This document shows, piece after piece, positions 35,219-46,014 of a stretch of 64,000 bases of DNA. Numbering within the stretch: the stretch's first letter is position 1; each line of letters starts with the position of its first letter. This DNA comes from Spisula solida. Taxonomy: Eukaryota; Mollusca; Bivalvia; Venerida; Mactridae. The stretch lies in the NCBI GenBank assembly GCA_947247005.1, contig OX365959.1:36865097-36929096 (forward strand), given 5' to 3'. Below the pieces are notes generated by a model. The model was not told the DNA's origin. It saw nothing but the letters and a program-made list of their open reading frames with translations, and ran no database searches. The translations under genes and the position numbers were made by a program.

Positions 35219-35241
35219 TTCTGTTATCATTGTGTTTGCAG

Positions 35242-35471
35242 CTCCATCCGTACAAACGTCTGGCAGAACTGAAAAGCGATGTTTCGGGAAAGCTCGGTCA
35301 TTTCCGAGTGTCTCCGGCAAATATACTGCAATCCATAAAGGCTGGGATGATCCGAATAAGTATCACCAATTTAAGCAAGGGAGACAAATCGATAAGGTTG
35401 CGACTTATGTTGCCATAGTTGTTCCCCTTTATACTATGTTAATGGTTACGATTGTGTCATCGGCTGGCTGA
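35242..35471 (+). CDS. Candidate terminal exon of a small membrane protein
   Basis: An open stretch after a good acceptor (TTGTGTTTGCAG, AG at 35240-35241) encodes about 75 residues and a TGA. It reads RSFPSVSGKYTAIHKGWDD, then KYHQFKQGRQIDKVATYV, then a hydrophobic AIVVPLYTMLMVTIVSSAG. One membrane helix lies near the C-terminus, behind a basic segment. This is the layout of small mitochondrial inner-membrane subunits such as COX7A, but I cannot confirm any family. A degenerate relative at 55847-56006 shares AR-FP-VSGKYT and HKG, which hints at a gene family or an old processed copy. An upstream exon was not found. In another frame 35197-35418 is a shadow. Confidence 0.4.
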
Positions 35472-35632
35472 TTTATTTTTATGTGTAAACTTCCGTATTT
35501 GTATTCACGATAATTTGCGAATACGTATACGCGTGTCAAACTACCGTATTCTTATGTATACGACAAAGTGAATATCTAGTCCATAAAATGTAATGTCACG
35601 GTACGGAAAATATACGTAATATTATTATGCTT

Positions 35633-35692
35633 TGCCCTAGTTACTGATCGACCGGGTACTGAAGACAAACGGGTCGATCAGTGACTAGGGCA
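35633..35692. other. Inverted repeat at the edge of a minisatellite
   Basis: GCCCTAGTTACTGATCGACC and GGTCGATCAGTGACTAGGGC are separated by about 20 bases. One arm recurs at about 42105-42133. Confidence 0.8.
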
Positions 35693-35698
35693 CGTCAT

Positions 35699-36529
35699 TA
35701 CGGATACACGGATCCATCTGGCTGTATTCAATCACTTAACAACATTAGACGCTTAAAACAGATGGTTGCTTGATACGGATACACGGGTCTATCTGGCTGT
35801 ATTCAATCACTTACCAACATTAGACGCTTAAAACAGATGGTTGCTTGATACGGATACACGGGTCTATCTGGCTGTATTCAATCACTTAACAACATTAGAC
35901 GCTTAAAACAGATGGTTGCTTAATACGGATATACGGGTCTATCTGGCTGTATTCAATCACTTAACAACATTAGACGCTTAAAACAGATGGTTGCTTGATA
36001 CGGATACACGGGTCTATCTGGCTGTATTCAATCACTTAACAACATTAGACGCTTAAAACAGATGGTTTCTTGATACGGATACACGGGTCTATCTGGCTGT
36101 AATGAATCACTTAACAACATTAGACGCTTAAAACAGATGGTTGCTTGATACGGATACACGGGTCTATCTGGCTGTATTCAATCACTTAACAACATTAGAC
36201 GCTTAAAACAGATGGTTGCTTAATACGGATACACGGGTCTATCTGGCTGTATTCAATCACTTAACAACATTAGACGCTTAAAACAGATGGTTGCTTGATA
36301 CGGATACACGGGTCTATCTGGCTGTATTCAATTGTCATAACAACCTTGGTTGCTTAAAACAGATGCTTTCCTAATACGGATACACGGGTCTATCTGGCTG
36401 TAACAACCTTGGTTGCTTAAAACAGATGCTTTCCTAATACGGATACACGGGTCTATCTGGCTGTATTCAATTGTCATAACAACCTTGGTTGCTTAAAACA
36501 GATGCTTTCCTAATACGGATACACGGGTC
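35699..36529. repeat. 75-bp minisatellite
   Basis: Unit starts recur at 35701, 35776, 35851, 35926, 36001, 36076, 36151, 36226 and 36301, followed by about three shorter divergent units. Unit blocks are CGGATACACGGGTCTATCTG, GCTGTATTCAATCACTTAAC and AACATTAGACGCTTAAAACA. Confidence 0.95.
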
Positions 36530-38110
36530 CAGTTTTCTATATTCATTCGAAAGCAAAATTGAACGCTCAAGACAAGTGTATAGTTAATAAGAATATGATA
36601 TAGTTAACGGGTTACGACAAATTAATGCGCGCGACTAAATTTCAGTGTTAGTGATCTGAACATGATCAGGATGTAGCATTGTTAACAACCATAAACTTTG
36701 GAAGAATTGGTTACTACTCGTAAATCGTGCTAGTTTTTTGTTATATAATAATCGAATTGAAATTTTTCAAATCTAGACATTTTTTAAGGCAAAGTCGGTG
36801 TGTTACGTAGTCCTTATGAGTTGGTAAATAAGGTAACTCTAGTGTTCGTATAGTGGCTTTATTATTTTGTTACACAGTTCATAAACATAGTATAGTACTT
36901 CTCAGGTTCACAGCATAAGTCAACTTTTCATACTCATAAACATACTGTCCAGGCTTATGGCCCAAGCTACTCGCTTGTTGATGGCCCGTACCAACTGGAC
37001 TCTAACTCGACTCTCTCTCTCTCGTACTCTAAAAACTTAACTCTGACTGACTGACTGACTGAACTCCCCACTAACATGGTATTAACCACCCAGACATATA
37101 TTAAATTTACACTTCCTCCCACTGACAGGTTGTCTGGTGTTAGTACATATTCACTTATAACTGTCAGTTATAGTGTAACCTATATTTATTCAAAGTCTAT
37201 ATGAAGGTTCACTGAAATTAATATTATATAATTAGCTATGCCTTGATCATTACATTACAGATGGATGACTTTGTAAGATATAACTATCGGGTAATTTTAA
37301 CATTCTATAATTATGTGGCCAGTAGTTTTCGAGTTATCTATAAGCGCTAACATTTCACTTCGAAAATACATCTATAACTACTATTTTTACTGTAAATACT
37401 ATATACTCAAAGAATTAAATTAGACATGACTTGATTAATAACATAATTAATAATCGAGTATTTTGAAATCATAAAGTCATATAAATTATCTTTATGATAT
37501 TAAGTTTTATAAAGTTGAATTGCAAAAATTAAATCTTACAACAAATACCAGTTACTATATACATGTATAACTTTCACTAATCGATAAACATGTATTGTAT
37601 CGATCTTAATAGACTGCACTATCTTATCTTAAATCAGTACGTCATGCCGGTCGGAGCAATAAAACACCCGGTAATATACTGTAACAGTAATGATATAACC
37701 TCCTATCGCTAGTTGATGCGAAAATACTGTAATACAGTCATGGGATGGAAACTTGTGTATGCCTATTGTAAACTAGCTACACATTCAGAGTCTTTGTGTG
37801 AATACACAATGCATCAAGTAAATGTCACCATCTCAATAATTATGACAACCTCAATAATATGCATGACCACCTCAAAAATAATAATGTTACCACATAGATA
37901 ATTAAGACCTACAGGTAATCAAAAATAGTACCAGATTCGAGTCTATGATACTGTTCTTCTCTTCTCCATCTTCCTCTTCTTTTCGTTCATGTCAATACTG
38001 TTATCCCGGCCACAGTCGATAAAGGATACCTTTGCTTGAATTTACTATTGAGGCCAACAGCCATATGACACTCGCTTTAAAGTGTTCCAGAGTAGGTCTT
38101 ATCTTAAAGG
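36530..38110. other. Intergenic stretch without recognised features
   Basis: AT-rich, with short CT and GACT runs near 37020-37060. No gene or repeat boundary can be supported. Confidence 0.4.
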
Positions 38111-38932
38111 TTTGTCTTTCAGCTTTTTAACAGCTGAACCTTGGACTTTCGACTTTTTGATAGCTGAAACTTGGACTTTCGACTTTTTGACAGCTGAAAC
38201 TTGGACTTTCGGCATTTTTGGACAGCTGATACTTGAAGTTTCGTCTTTTTTGACAGCTGATACTTGAATTTTTGCCTTTTTGATGGCTGAAATTTAGCCT
38301 TTCGACTTTTTGACAGCTGCTACTTAGATTTTCGGCTAAATGACAGCTGAAATTTGGACTTTTGGCTTTTTTGACAGCTGAAACTTGGACTTTCGGCATT
38401 TTTGGACAGCTGCTACTTGAAGTTTTGTCTTTTTTGACAGCTGATACTTGAAGTTTCGCCTTTTTGACGGCTGAAACTTAGCCTTTCAACTTTTTGACAG
38501 CTGCTACTTAGACTTTCGGCTCTATGACGGCTGAAAGTTGGTATTTTGGCTTTTTTGACAGCTTAAAATTTGACTTTTGGCTTTTTTGACAGCTGATGGC
38601 TTTTTGTCAGCTCATACTTGAAGTTTCGCCTTTTTGACGGCTGAAACTTAGACTTTCGGCTTTTTAACAGCTGATACTTAGACTTTCGGCTTTTTGACAG
38701 CTGAAACTTAGACTCTCGGCTTTTTTGACAGCTGATACTTGGACTTTCGTTTTTTGACATTTGAAACTTAGAATCTCGGCTTTTCAAAAGTTGAAACGTG
38801 GATTTTCGCGTTTTTGACATTTGAAACTTGGCCTTCAAGTTAAATTTTATCGTTCATTTGTGTGTTGGGCATTGTGCCGTGTGTGTAAAAGTGGTCTGTG
38901 TTCGACTGTTCGAGTGCTGCCTTCACAGTCAG
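38111..38932 (+). repeat. 30-bp minisatellite joined to a D1 tail
   Basis: About 23 copies of GACAGCTGAAACTTGGACTT plus TCGGCTTTTT at 38111-38833, then D1 sequence (TTGGGCATTGTGCC, GTGCTGCCTTCACAGTC) at 38863-38932. Because the unit is a multiple of three, frames stay open on the minus strand (38399-38127, 38838-38563) with a 10-residue Ser/Lys-rich period. I treat these as non-genic. Confidence 0.88.
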
Positions 38933-39096
38933 AATTTATTATATTTGACTGTATATGAGTAAACTCACAAAATTGATTAGTCAGCATTTACTTTTAATAT
39001 ATAAATTTGTTAAACATACATCATATAAAATTACATATCGATTACATGGAATATAACGTTACTTCTACTAGACAAGTCTGTCAGAACTTGAAAGGT

Positions 39097-39329
39097 ATAT
39101 CGCTGGCTTAGAATAAGAAGGTCGTAAGTACTCACTTATGACCTTATAATTATGAGTCATGTATATTTAAAATCTGCATCACAAGGCGCTTCTTATAAGC
39201 CTATTTTCATGAAAATCGGAACAGGTCATGATGACCTAATTGAAGTTTAAAAAGCTTTTTTCCCCATAAGAAAAATGTAGTTTTCAGATTTTGTAGTTAC
39301 AGCCTTCTTATTCTTAGCCAGCGATATAT
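39097..39329. mobile_element. MITE, family M6, copy d (intact)
   Basis: TATATCGCTGGCTTAGAATA is mirrored by TATTCTTAGCCAGCGATATA-like sequence. The best preserved copy; it defines termini of about 30 bases with GAAGGTCGTAAGT. Confidence 0.75.
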
Positions 39330-39504
39330 CTCTGCCAGCAGAACACTTCCTGTGTTTGTATATTACTCAAACTTTGATAAGGGTCAACAAATCAATATGC
39401 ATGTCCGTCTTACACAAGCCAAGCATAACCGATGCAGAAAAAGTTGTTTAAATCTAGGTCTGCTTCTGAATTTCCCTCAACAAAGTAAGAGTAGTACTAT
39501 ATAT

Positions 39505-41809
39505 TTAAAAGTCCGGCACCCAACCACACCCTGTACACAGTTTACACTGATCATTTACGTGACCTGATATGCGCGCGCAATTCTTCTTCCGGTTCTCAAC
39601 TTCCGTTGGAGCATTCACGTGCTGTCCGTCACAATATGGCGGATTCTTAGTTTGTTTACAGGCACATAGGTAATATAACTCCTGAGTTTTGTCGACTGTC
39701 CACTTCATGGGTCCCATATCTGTCCCTTTATGCGAACCTGTAATATTTCCGACATGGATAGAAGATTTTCGGAGGGAACAAAATATAATATTAAGTCAGA
39801 CAGGGAAGGCAGCACTCAGCTTAACCAGCCGAGCACAGAAAACATAAAAACACACAAGGCACAATGCTCACCTGAACCAGCCGAACACAGAAAACATAAA
39901 AACACACAAGGCACAAAGCCCACCTGAACCAGCCGAACACAGAAAATATACAAGAGGGCCCAAAGGGCCCTAGGTCGCTCACCTGTCGTACTGCATGCAC
40001 ACCCCTATGGTGATCCTACACATTTTCTGAATAAAATTTAAGGAAATTCAGCCTCTATTGCAAGTTTGTGTATGATTTGACCATGTGACCTAGCGTTTGA
40101 CCCCAGATGACTTAATTAATATCAAACTTAACCTAGATTGTGTTGAGATGATTATTAGGACCAAATTTCATAAAGATTAAGTCGAAATTGTAACCTCTGG
40201 TGACTACACAGGGTTTGATCTGACCTATAATTTAAACAAAATATTTCCTCCATATAACTGTACAAATACATGCTATAAAGACAGAACAATCCCTAAACAC
40301 TTATAAAATAATTATGGTTCCAGTGGGGTTTGAACCCACGACCCTCAGGAAAATGTCAATTGACATTGTGACCTTGTTTTTGACGCCAGATGACCCAAAA
40401 TCGAACTTGGCCTAGATTTTGTTGACAGGATCATTGTGACAAAGTTTCATAAAGATTAAGTTGAAATTGTAACCTCTGGTGACTGTCTACACAAGGTTTT
40501 TCTATGATTTGACCTTTATTTTAAACAAAATATTTTGGAATATTTTTCCTCCATATAACTGTACAAATACATGCTATAAAGACAAAACAATACCTAAACA
40601 CTTAAAAAAATAAAAATTATGGTTCCAGTGGGGTTTGAACCCACGACCCTCAGGAAAATGTCTACGCTCCCTACAGCGCTTTGATTTCCACTTAGCCATT
40701 ACAATTCACACCCTGGTTAAAATACTAGAATATTTTGATATTTGACCTTTACAAAACTGCTGTGAACCCTGATACACATTTTCATTGGTTGATGAAAGTT
40801 TATTGTATGTATAGAGAGTAGAGAGTTACAGCAGAGAGTTTAGTGACCATGAAGACTACATGTTGAAAGGTTTAAAACAAGGTTTTTTGTATAATTTGAC
40901 CTAGTGAGCTAGTTTTTGACCTCAGATGACCCAATATCGAACTTGACCTAGATTTTGTTGAGATGATCATTGTGACCAAGTTTCATAAAGATTAGGCCAA
41001 AATTGTGACCTCTAGAGAGGACACAACCCAATTGTTGACAGACGGACGGACGGACGGACGACGGACGAAGTGTGATCACAAAAGCTCACTCTGTCACTTT
41101 GTGACAGGTGAGCTAAAAAACAACATTCAAGGCACAATGCCCAACTAAACAAGTTATGATCTTCCCATGTCCAAGCTGTCGAAAATATTAATGAACCAGT
41201 TACAACAATCAAACAGCTGCATGCTCAAGCTGAATGACCTAGTTTCAACAGTAAAGTAGCTGAAATACCTAGTTTTTAGCCCTCAGAAGTCCTAAAAAGT
41301 AGAAAACAGTATAAAAACTAAAAGTCAAGGGTTCCAGCTAAAACGCTGAATGCCCAAGCTGAATGACCTAGTTTCAACAGTAAAGTAGCTGAAATACCTA
41401 GTTTTTAGCCATCAGAAGTCCTAAAAAGTAGAAAACAGTATGGAAACTGAAATTCAACGGTTCCAGCTAAAACGCTGAATGCCCAAGCTGAATGACATAG
41501 GTCCAACAGTAAAATGGCTAAAATACATACATGTAGTTTTAGCTGTGGTCAAAGTAGTTCAATTACCAAATGTTAAGATAGTCTTTACAAAAGCCCTAGA
41601 GCTTGTCTGTAATTTATTTTATGAGCTATTGAAATAAAATTTACCAAAAAGAAAAAAAGAATTAAAAAAAAGAAAAGTTTTAGCTGTGGTTTACTAAATT
41701 ACAAATATACCCACTTACCATCACACCAGGGCTGGTTCTTGCTGAGTCCACATTTACACCAGTACTTTACATCACCCTCCTTCAACCCTGTCACTTTACA
41801 TGGACCATA
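39505..41809 (-). CDS. CISD3: CDGSH iron-sulfur domain protein 3 (two-motif, mitochondrial type)
   Basis: Two exons on the minus strand. Exon 41809-41719 reads YGPCKVTGLKEGDVKYW then CKCGLSKNQPWCDG. Exon 39737-39505 continues SHKGTDMGPMKWTVD, LYYLCACKQTKNPPYCDGQH and a Cys-containing tail ending CGWVPDF. The Gly codon of the first CDGSH is split by the intron, and joining gives CxC-x-CDGSH. The second motif is CAC-CDGQH, so both 3Cys-1His cluster sites are intact; Gln replaces the usual small residue in the second. Two motifs in one chain are the mark of CISD3 (MiNT), a soluble mitochondrial matrix protein with two 2Fe-2S clusters. A 5' exon is needed, because the frame enters at phase 0 without a Met. 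A candidate is 45146-45099. The tail after CDGQH is about 37 residues. Confidence 0.85.
39797..39950 (-). mobile_element. Dispersed repeat D1, minus copy with internal duplication
   Basis: TCAGACAGGGAAGGCAGCAC, AACCAGCCGAGCACAGAAAA and CACAAGGCACAATGC. The AACCAGCCGAACACAG to AAGGCACAA block repeats three times. It lies in the CISD3 intron, 60 bases upstream of the last exon. Confidence 0.6.
39951..41117. mobile_element. GGGCCC / GACG-tailed element with a 300-bp tandem duplication
   Basis: Left end AAGAGGGCCCAAAGGGCCCT and AGGTCGCTCACCTG; right end GACGGACGGACGG, then TGTGACAGGTGAGCT. An internal unit of about 300 bases (TTCATAAAGATTAAGT to CCTCAGGAAAATGTC) is present twice, each with GTGGGGTTTGAACCCACGAC, the B-box arm of a tRNA-like sequence. 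It fills the CISD3 intron. Confidence 0.65.
41118..41545 (-). mobile_element. Dispersed repeat D1, long minus copy
   Basis: CAAGGCACAATGCCCAACTA and CCATGTCCAAGCTGTCGAAA, then two near-identical blocks with GCTGAATGACCTAGTTTCAA and GAAGTCCTAAAAAGTAGAAA. Internal blocks resemble the 30-bp unit at 38111. Confidence 0.55.
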
Positions 41810-42237
41810 CTGAATAACATAAATACAGGAATCTAATAACAAATTGTATAAATATGACCACAGGAACTTGTATAATTGATGAAAAAATGAAAAAAAAAGA
41901 AAAAAAAATGAAAAAAAAAATGAAAAAAATAATCAGTAACGTTAGATCTATTAAAATATATCTGTGTTTTATTAATAAGGCTCTTCAGTAGGCCTATAGA
42001 TTTTTTATATATACATGTAATATATCTTTTTTAAATTATGCAAGTTCCTGTGATATCACTTACATAGGTATTTGGTTTCAACTCACATGTACTACACTCT
42101 TCAGTACCCGGGTCGATCAGTGACTAGGGCAAAACATTAATTTACGGCGAGTTGAAATCAAATGCAAATGATCACTTACCACACGCATGACGACGCCAAT
42201 CTCTATACGTATAAGGTTATACTAACTTATTTATATT

Positions 42238-42481
42238 AAGGTCGATTGTGAAACGCGTTTTTTCAACTTATATTAATCACTCTTGACACCTCATTCCTGA
42301 TGTTATCTATTGCCACGAGGGTTTGAGAGAAGAGAAGCCAGTTTCCTTTTCTGCTGAGCGTCTAGCAATGCAATTAATGGTACGAATTTTATTTCGTCTT
42401 TGGTATGGCACGGCCTGGGATCGAACCCGGGGCCTCCCACACCCGAAGCGGACGCTCAACCGCTAGGCTATCGAGGAGGCG
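42238..42481 (-). mobile_element. SINE, family S3, full copy
   Basis: Minus strand: GCCTCCTCGATAGCCTAGCG, CCGGGTTCGATCCCAGG, the CTTCTCTTCTCTCAAACCC body and a TGTGAAACGCG tail. Confidence 0.75.
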
Positions 42482-42580
42482 ATATCTACTGCATACACCA
42501 AATGATAATGCATGTGTTGTGTACTATACATCACCTTTGAGATATATTTCGTATATAAACATACATTGAAATATAAACGT

Positions 42581-42825
42581 CTTGATAGCCAGCCTAGTGG
42601 AAGAGCGTCCGCTTAGCCTGAGTGCGGGGGTCCGCGTTTGGTTCCGTGGCATACCAAAGCATACCATAACATACAAACGGCACCAATGTTAACATTGCCT
42701 AACACTCGACATAAACAATCCGGCACATGGCTTCACTCTCTCAACCCCTAGTGGGATACCGTCAGGAATGAGGTGTCGAAAGTGATGTATCATGAAAATA
42801 TTTAAAACCTGTTTTACAAACGACC
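42581..42825 (+). mobile_element. SINE, family S3, diverged copy
   Basis: CTTGATAGCCAGCCTAGTGG, GTTTGGTTCCGTGGCATACC, CTCTCTCAACCCCTAGTGG and a TTTTACAAACGACC tail. Opposite orientation to the copy ending 100 bases to the left. Confidence 0.65.
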
Positions 42826-43013
42826 TATATAAACGCGAACAATAATTTATTTTAAATGTAACCCACTAATGCCCAAAGTTCGCCCAGGTGAAAAATTCGC
42901 AACAATGGTTTTAATGTCCCTAACAAGACTCATGTTCTAGATTTTGACTTAAAAATGTTTGAAGATTCGTGAAGGGGGACTAGTCAGTCTATACAGTCGC
43001 TTTCTTTTATTAA

Positions 43014-43857
43014 AGCCACATTATCACTTCCAATACCTTTCTTTCCGATCATCCAGTAAATAGACTAAATACAAAGAATTAGGATGTTTGTCACAAATGA
43101 CCCGTAATTGACGACATAATGTCTGCTAAATCTGTCGAAATAGTATGCCAAAAATCACATTTAGTAAAATGTATGGATGACAAAATACTAATTTTGCCAG
43201 AGTTGCTCCCCTTAGTATATAAGCGGATTTAGCTCAGTGGTAACGCACTGGACTGTCAATCCAGAGGTCGTGGGTTCAATCCCTGGCATCGGCACGTGAC
43301 ATATTATATTTCCCGCTATATCTGGCCGTGTGGTCTGCAAGTATCTGGAAGTGCCAGGAAGCTGTGTATCGGTGCTGTACACCGGGCACATTAAAGAACC
43401 AGACTGTCTATTCGAAATAAGAGCTAGGCGCACTTCTGCAGCGCCGGACATGCCTGTATCTAATGTCTCTCTCTCCCTTCAGGGGCTTTCTCTCAGTCTG
43501 TCCTTCTGGTCAGATCATGCTGTATCTGCACTGGTAGAGGATGCACCTGCGCCTTGTGGCTGCAACAAAAAATAATGTAAAGTGCCTTTGAACGTGCGTT
43601 CGCATGAAAAGGGAGCTATATAAATCTGGTACATGTATATTTTTTTTTTTTTTTATTTTAGTCTTCAAATTATGCATTTGTTGTTTACATTTCGTTATTT
43701 TGTTTACAAATCAACTGGAGGCTTTATTTCGTTTTCTTCCACCTTATGGTGTTTCCACCTTTGGGACTCAACTAAAGTGCTCAAAATGTATCATTCTGTA
43801 GATAGGTGGCCAAGTTATTGCTTTTTGAAAAATTGCTATTTACGGCATATTGGGACT
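43014..43857 (+). mobile_element. TTAA-flanked MITE M4, copy c, split by a SINE
   Basis: TTAA 43010-43013 and 43858-43861. The left part (AGCCACATTATCACTTCC to GAGTTGCTCCCC) and the right part (TTTACAAATCAACTGGAGGC to GGGACT) match the uninterrupted copy at 45254-45653; the S1 SINE at 43222-43640 is inserted between them. Confidence 0.75.
43222..43640 (+). mobile_element. SINE, family S1, full copy with tRNA-Asp-like head
   Basis: The head GCGGATTTAGCTCAGTGGTA, anticodon arm CTGGACTGTCAATCCAG (loop with GTC, as in tRNA-Asp) and GGGTTCAATCCCTGG are followed by the S1 body and a CTATATAAATCTGGTACATG tail ending in a T run. The T-run tail and pol III boxes identify a retroposed SINE. No functional tRNA is claimed. 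Confidence 0.85.
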
Positions 43858-44041
43858 TTAAAGGAGACAACTCATCAGTATACACTTTTTTCATGAAATT
43901 ATTTCCCTTTGCACCCTCAAACACAGATAATCAAGCCCAAAATGAAATACAAAAATGTTTAACTAAGTTGAGAATAAAGTTATGACAATTGATAGACTAA
44001 ATATTGTCTAGTTGGGTAGCCAGACTAGTATGGTATGGTAC

Positions 44042-44262
44042 ACCGTAAAAATATTATTTTCCGAGGGAGTTGAATTTTCGTGGATTTCGTTGTTGAACTC
44101 GACCACGAAATCTAATCCACGCAATAAATTAACATCTCATATTCAGACATGGGTTTACCCTTTCATGTTCTGTAATCCACGAATTTACGATCCCAAGAAA
44201 ATGCATTTTTATAAAAATCCGCGAAATTTAATACCCACGAAAATATGTAATTTTACATTATA
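44042..44262. mobile_element. MITE, family M7 (inverted)
   Basis: CCGTAAAAATATTATTTTCC, GAGTTGAATTTTCGTGGATT, CGACCACGAAATCTAATCC and TAATACCCACGAAAATATG. Reverse orientation to 9205-9390. Confidence 0.6.
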
Positions 44263-44399
44263 CAAATGTTGATGCTCGCGAGATAAACCAAGCATAGTAA
44301 TATGTCTAATAAAGAAGTCATAAAATTTACCCTTTTCCGGATGAAAACTTCTGAACATATTAATTATACATACACATGTGTTACGTTGTACGATTGATA

Positions 44400-45036
44400 T
44401 TATAGAGAGGTTGCGGAACTTAACGTGTAACGTGTACGTCTACGTGAATTTAATTTGTGAGCATTTCGTCATCAATGTTTGTGTAGTTTCTATAGGTAAC
44501 GGGCATGTGACGAGCGAAATAAATGTGTGTTCTATGTCGCAAAGGCATGCACATGCATGGGAAACTTCAGCTTCTATCGCCCGTTTACTAACGTTAATTT
44601 GTGTTTAGCTTAACACTCATATCGAACCATGAAAAAACATCTTCCAACAGTCACGTGACTTATTGGCCTTTATGTACACGTTTTTGTTTCGCAAGCCAAT
44701 TTGAATTGCAGCGTTTACGAATACATGCACATGTAGCTACGCAAACAAGTACAAAATGTTGCCGTACACGTTCGCTTACAACCTCCCGAATGAAGGAAAG
44801 TGGTAAAAGACAATCATTTCAATACGCGTGGCTACACGTACAAGTAGTCGTACACGTCCTCTCCGCAACCTCCTAATGAAGGAAATTTTAAATTCAACTG
44901 GTGTTAGTCTATAATATTTATAGTACTGAGGAACAAATCTTACTCATATAACATCACACTCATTTCAATACGCGTAGCTACACGAACAAGTAGCCGTACA
45001 CGTTCACTTCGCAACCTGCTAATCAAGGAAATTTTG
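44400..45036. repeat. Three degenerate about 65-bp repeats with an inverted partner
   Basis: GTAGCTACGCAAACAAGTAC at 44732, GTGGCTACACGTACAAGTAG at about 44829 and GTAGCTACACGAACAAGTAG at about 44975, each followed by CGTACACGT, a CGCAACCTCC-like box and AATGAAGGAAA. GAGAGGTTGCGGAAC with CGTGTACGTCTACGTG at 44404 is the inverse. Two units also share TCATTTCAATACGCG upstream. Confidence 0.7.
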
Positions 45037-45098
45037 AATTCAACTCTATAATATTATGTGTAAAGTCTATATGTATATTACTAAGTAATAAATGTTAC

Positions 45099-45146
45099 CA
45101 TGGCAACTGCGCCGAACTGTTGTTCCTGTTTGGTTGTTTGCGCCAT
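45099..45146 (-). CDS. CISD3: Candidate first coding exon of CISD3
   Basis: Minus strand ATG at 45146, 16 codons (MAQTTKQEQQFGAVAM), then GTAACA. It ends at phase 0, which fits the phase-0 entry of exon 41809. The joined protein would be 123 residues, near the usual CISD3 length. Against it: the donor is weak and the peptide does not look like a mitochondrial presequence. Another phase-0 donor is at about 42174 but has only a three-codon ATG frame. Confidence 0.22.
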
Positions 45147-45253
45147 CTATAGTACTTGTATGAAAGCGGTAGGGACGATCCTATGTGCTAAATATCTGAA
45201 GTAGAAACAAGAAATCACATACTGAAGGTTTGATCAACAATGGAATGATTTAA

Positions 45254-45653
45254 AGCCACATTATCTCTCCCTTTTTCTGATCACCCAGTTAATAGCCTAA
45301 TTACAAGGAATTGGCATATTTTTCACAAATGACCAAGAATTGACGACAAAATATCAAATGTATCTGTCGAAATACTATGCCAAAAATCACATTTAAGTAA
45401 AATGTATGGATGACAAATACTAATTTTGCAAGAGTTGCTTCCCTTTGATTATAAATTGTACATTATTTGTTTACAATTCATTACTTTTTAGTATTTTATA
45501 AACAAGCCAACTGGAGGTTGTATTTCGTTTTCTTCCATCTTAAGGTGTTTTCCACCTTTGGGACTCAACTAAAGTGCTCAAAATCCATGGCTCTTCAAAT
45601 AGGTTACCAACTTATGGCTTTTTGAAAATAGCCGTTTAAGGCCTAATGTGGCT
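45254..45653 (+). mobile_element. TTAA-flanked MITE M4, copy d (intact, 400 bp)
   Basis: TTAA 45250-45253 and 45654-45657; AGCCACATTATCTCTCCC to GCCTAATGTGGCT. It serves as the reference copy of the family. Confidence 0.85.
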
Positions 45654-45814
45654 TTAATGAAGTCTATAATTATACACAATACCATTAGCAAAACCAGGAA
45701 ACACAGATATTGACTTTTCGTATCATGCCAATCGTAACTACTCGGGTTTTTCCGTTATAAATGTTACGTCAGTAATGTCCGAGGGGTCTCGATTGGTATT
45801 ATGCAGATCATACT

Positions 45815-46014
45815 GTAAAGTCAGAAATTATCACAAGGTTAAAACTTCGCGATTTAGTTATTCTTGAGTAGATCTAGTTCGCGTGGTTAAATGTTCGCGA
45901 TTTTTCAAAATTCAGAAAATAAATCGCGATTTTACCGATTTCACGAATACAAAAATTTATAGCGGAACTTAACCTCTCGTGAAAATGTCTGATTTTACTG
46001 TAGCAGTGTACTTT
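45815..46014. mobile_element. M7-like MITE
   Basis: TACTGTAAAGTCAGAAATTA is mirrored by TGTCTGATTTTACTGTAGCA; the interior has TTCGCGATTT-type repeats. Confidence 0.55.

Noticed and set aside
38127..38838. Two Ser/Lys-rich frames with 10-residue period on -
   Set aside because: The 30-bp unit is a multiple of three and keeps frames open by chance. No start context, introns or family support a gene.
40315..40710. Pair of tRNA genes on -
   Set aside because: Only the T-arm is tRNA-like, and both lie in a tandemly duplicated part of a repeat element.
42170..42180. First exon of CISD3 at a GTAAGT donor
   Set aside because: Phase fits, but the only in-frame ATG gives three codons before the donor, with a stop just upstream.
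43222..43295. tRNA-Asp gene
   Set aside because: The tRNA-like part is fused to a SINE body found at two other sites, so it is a SINE head rather than an independent tRNA gene.
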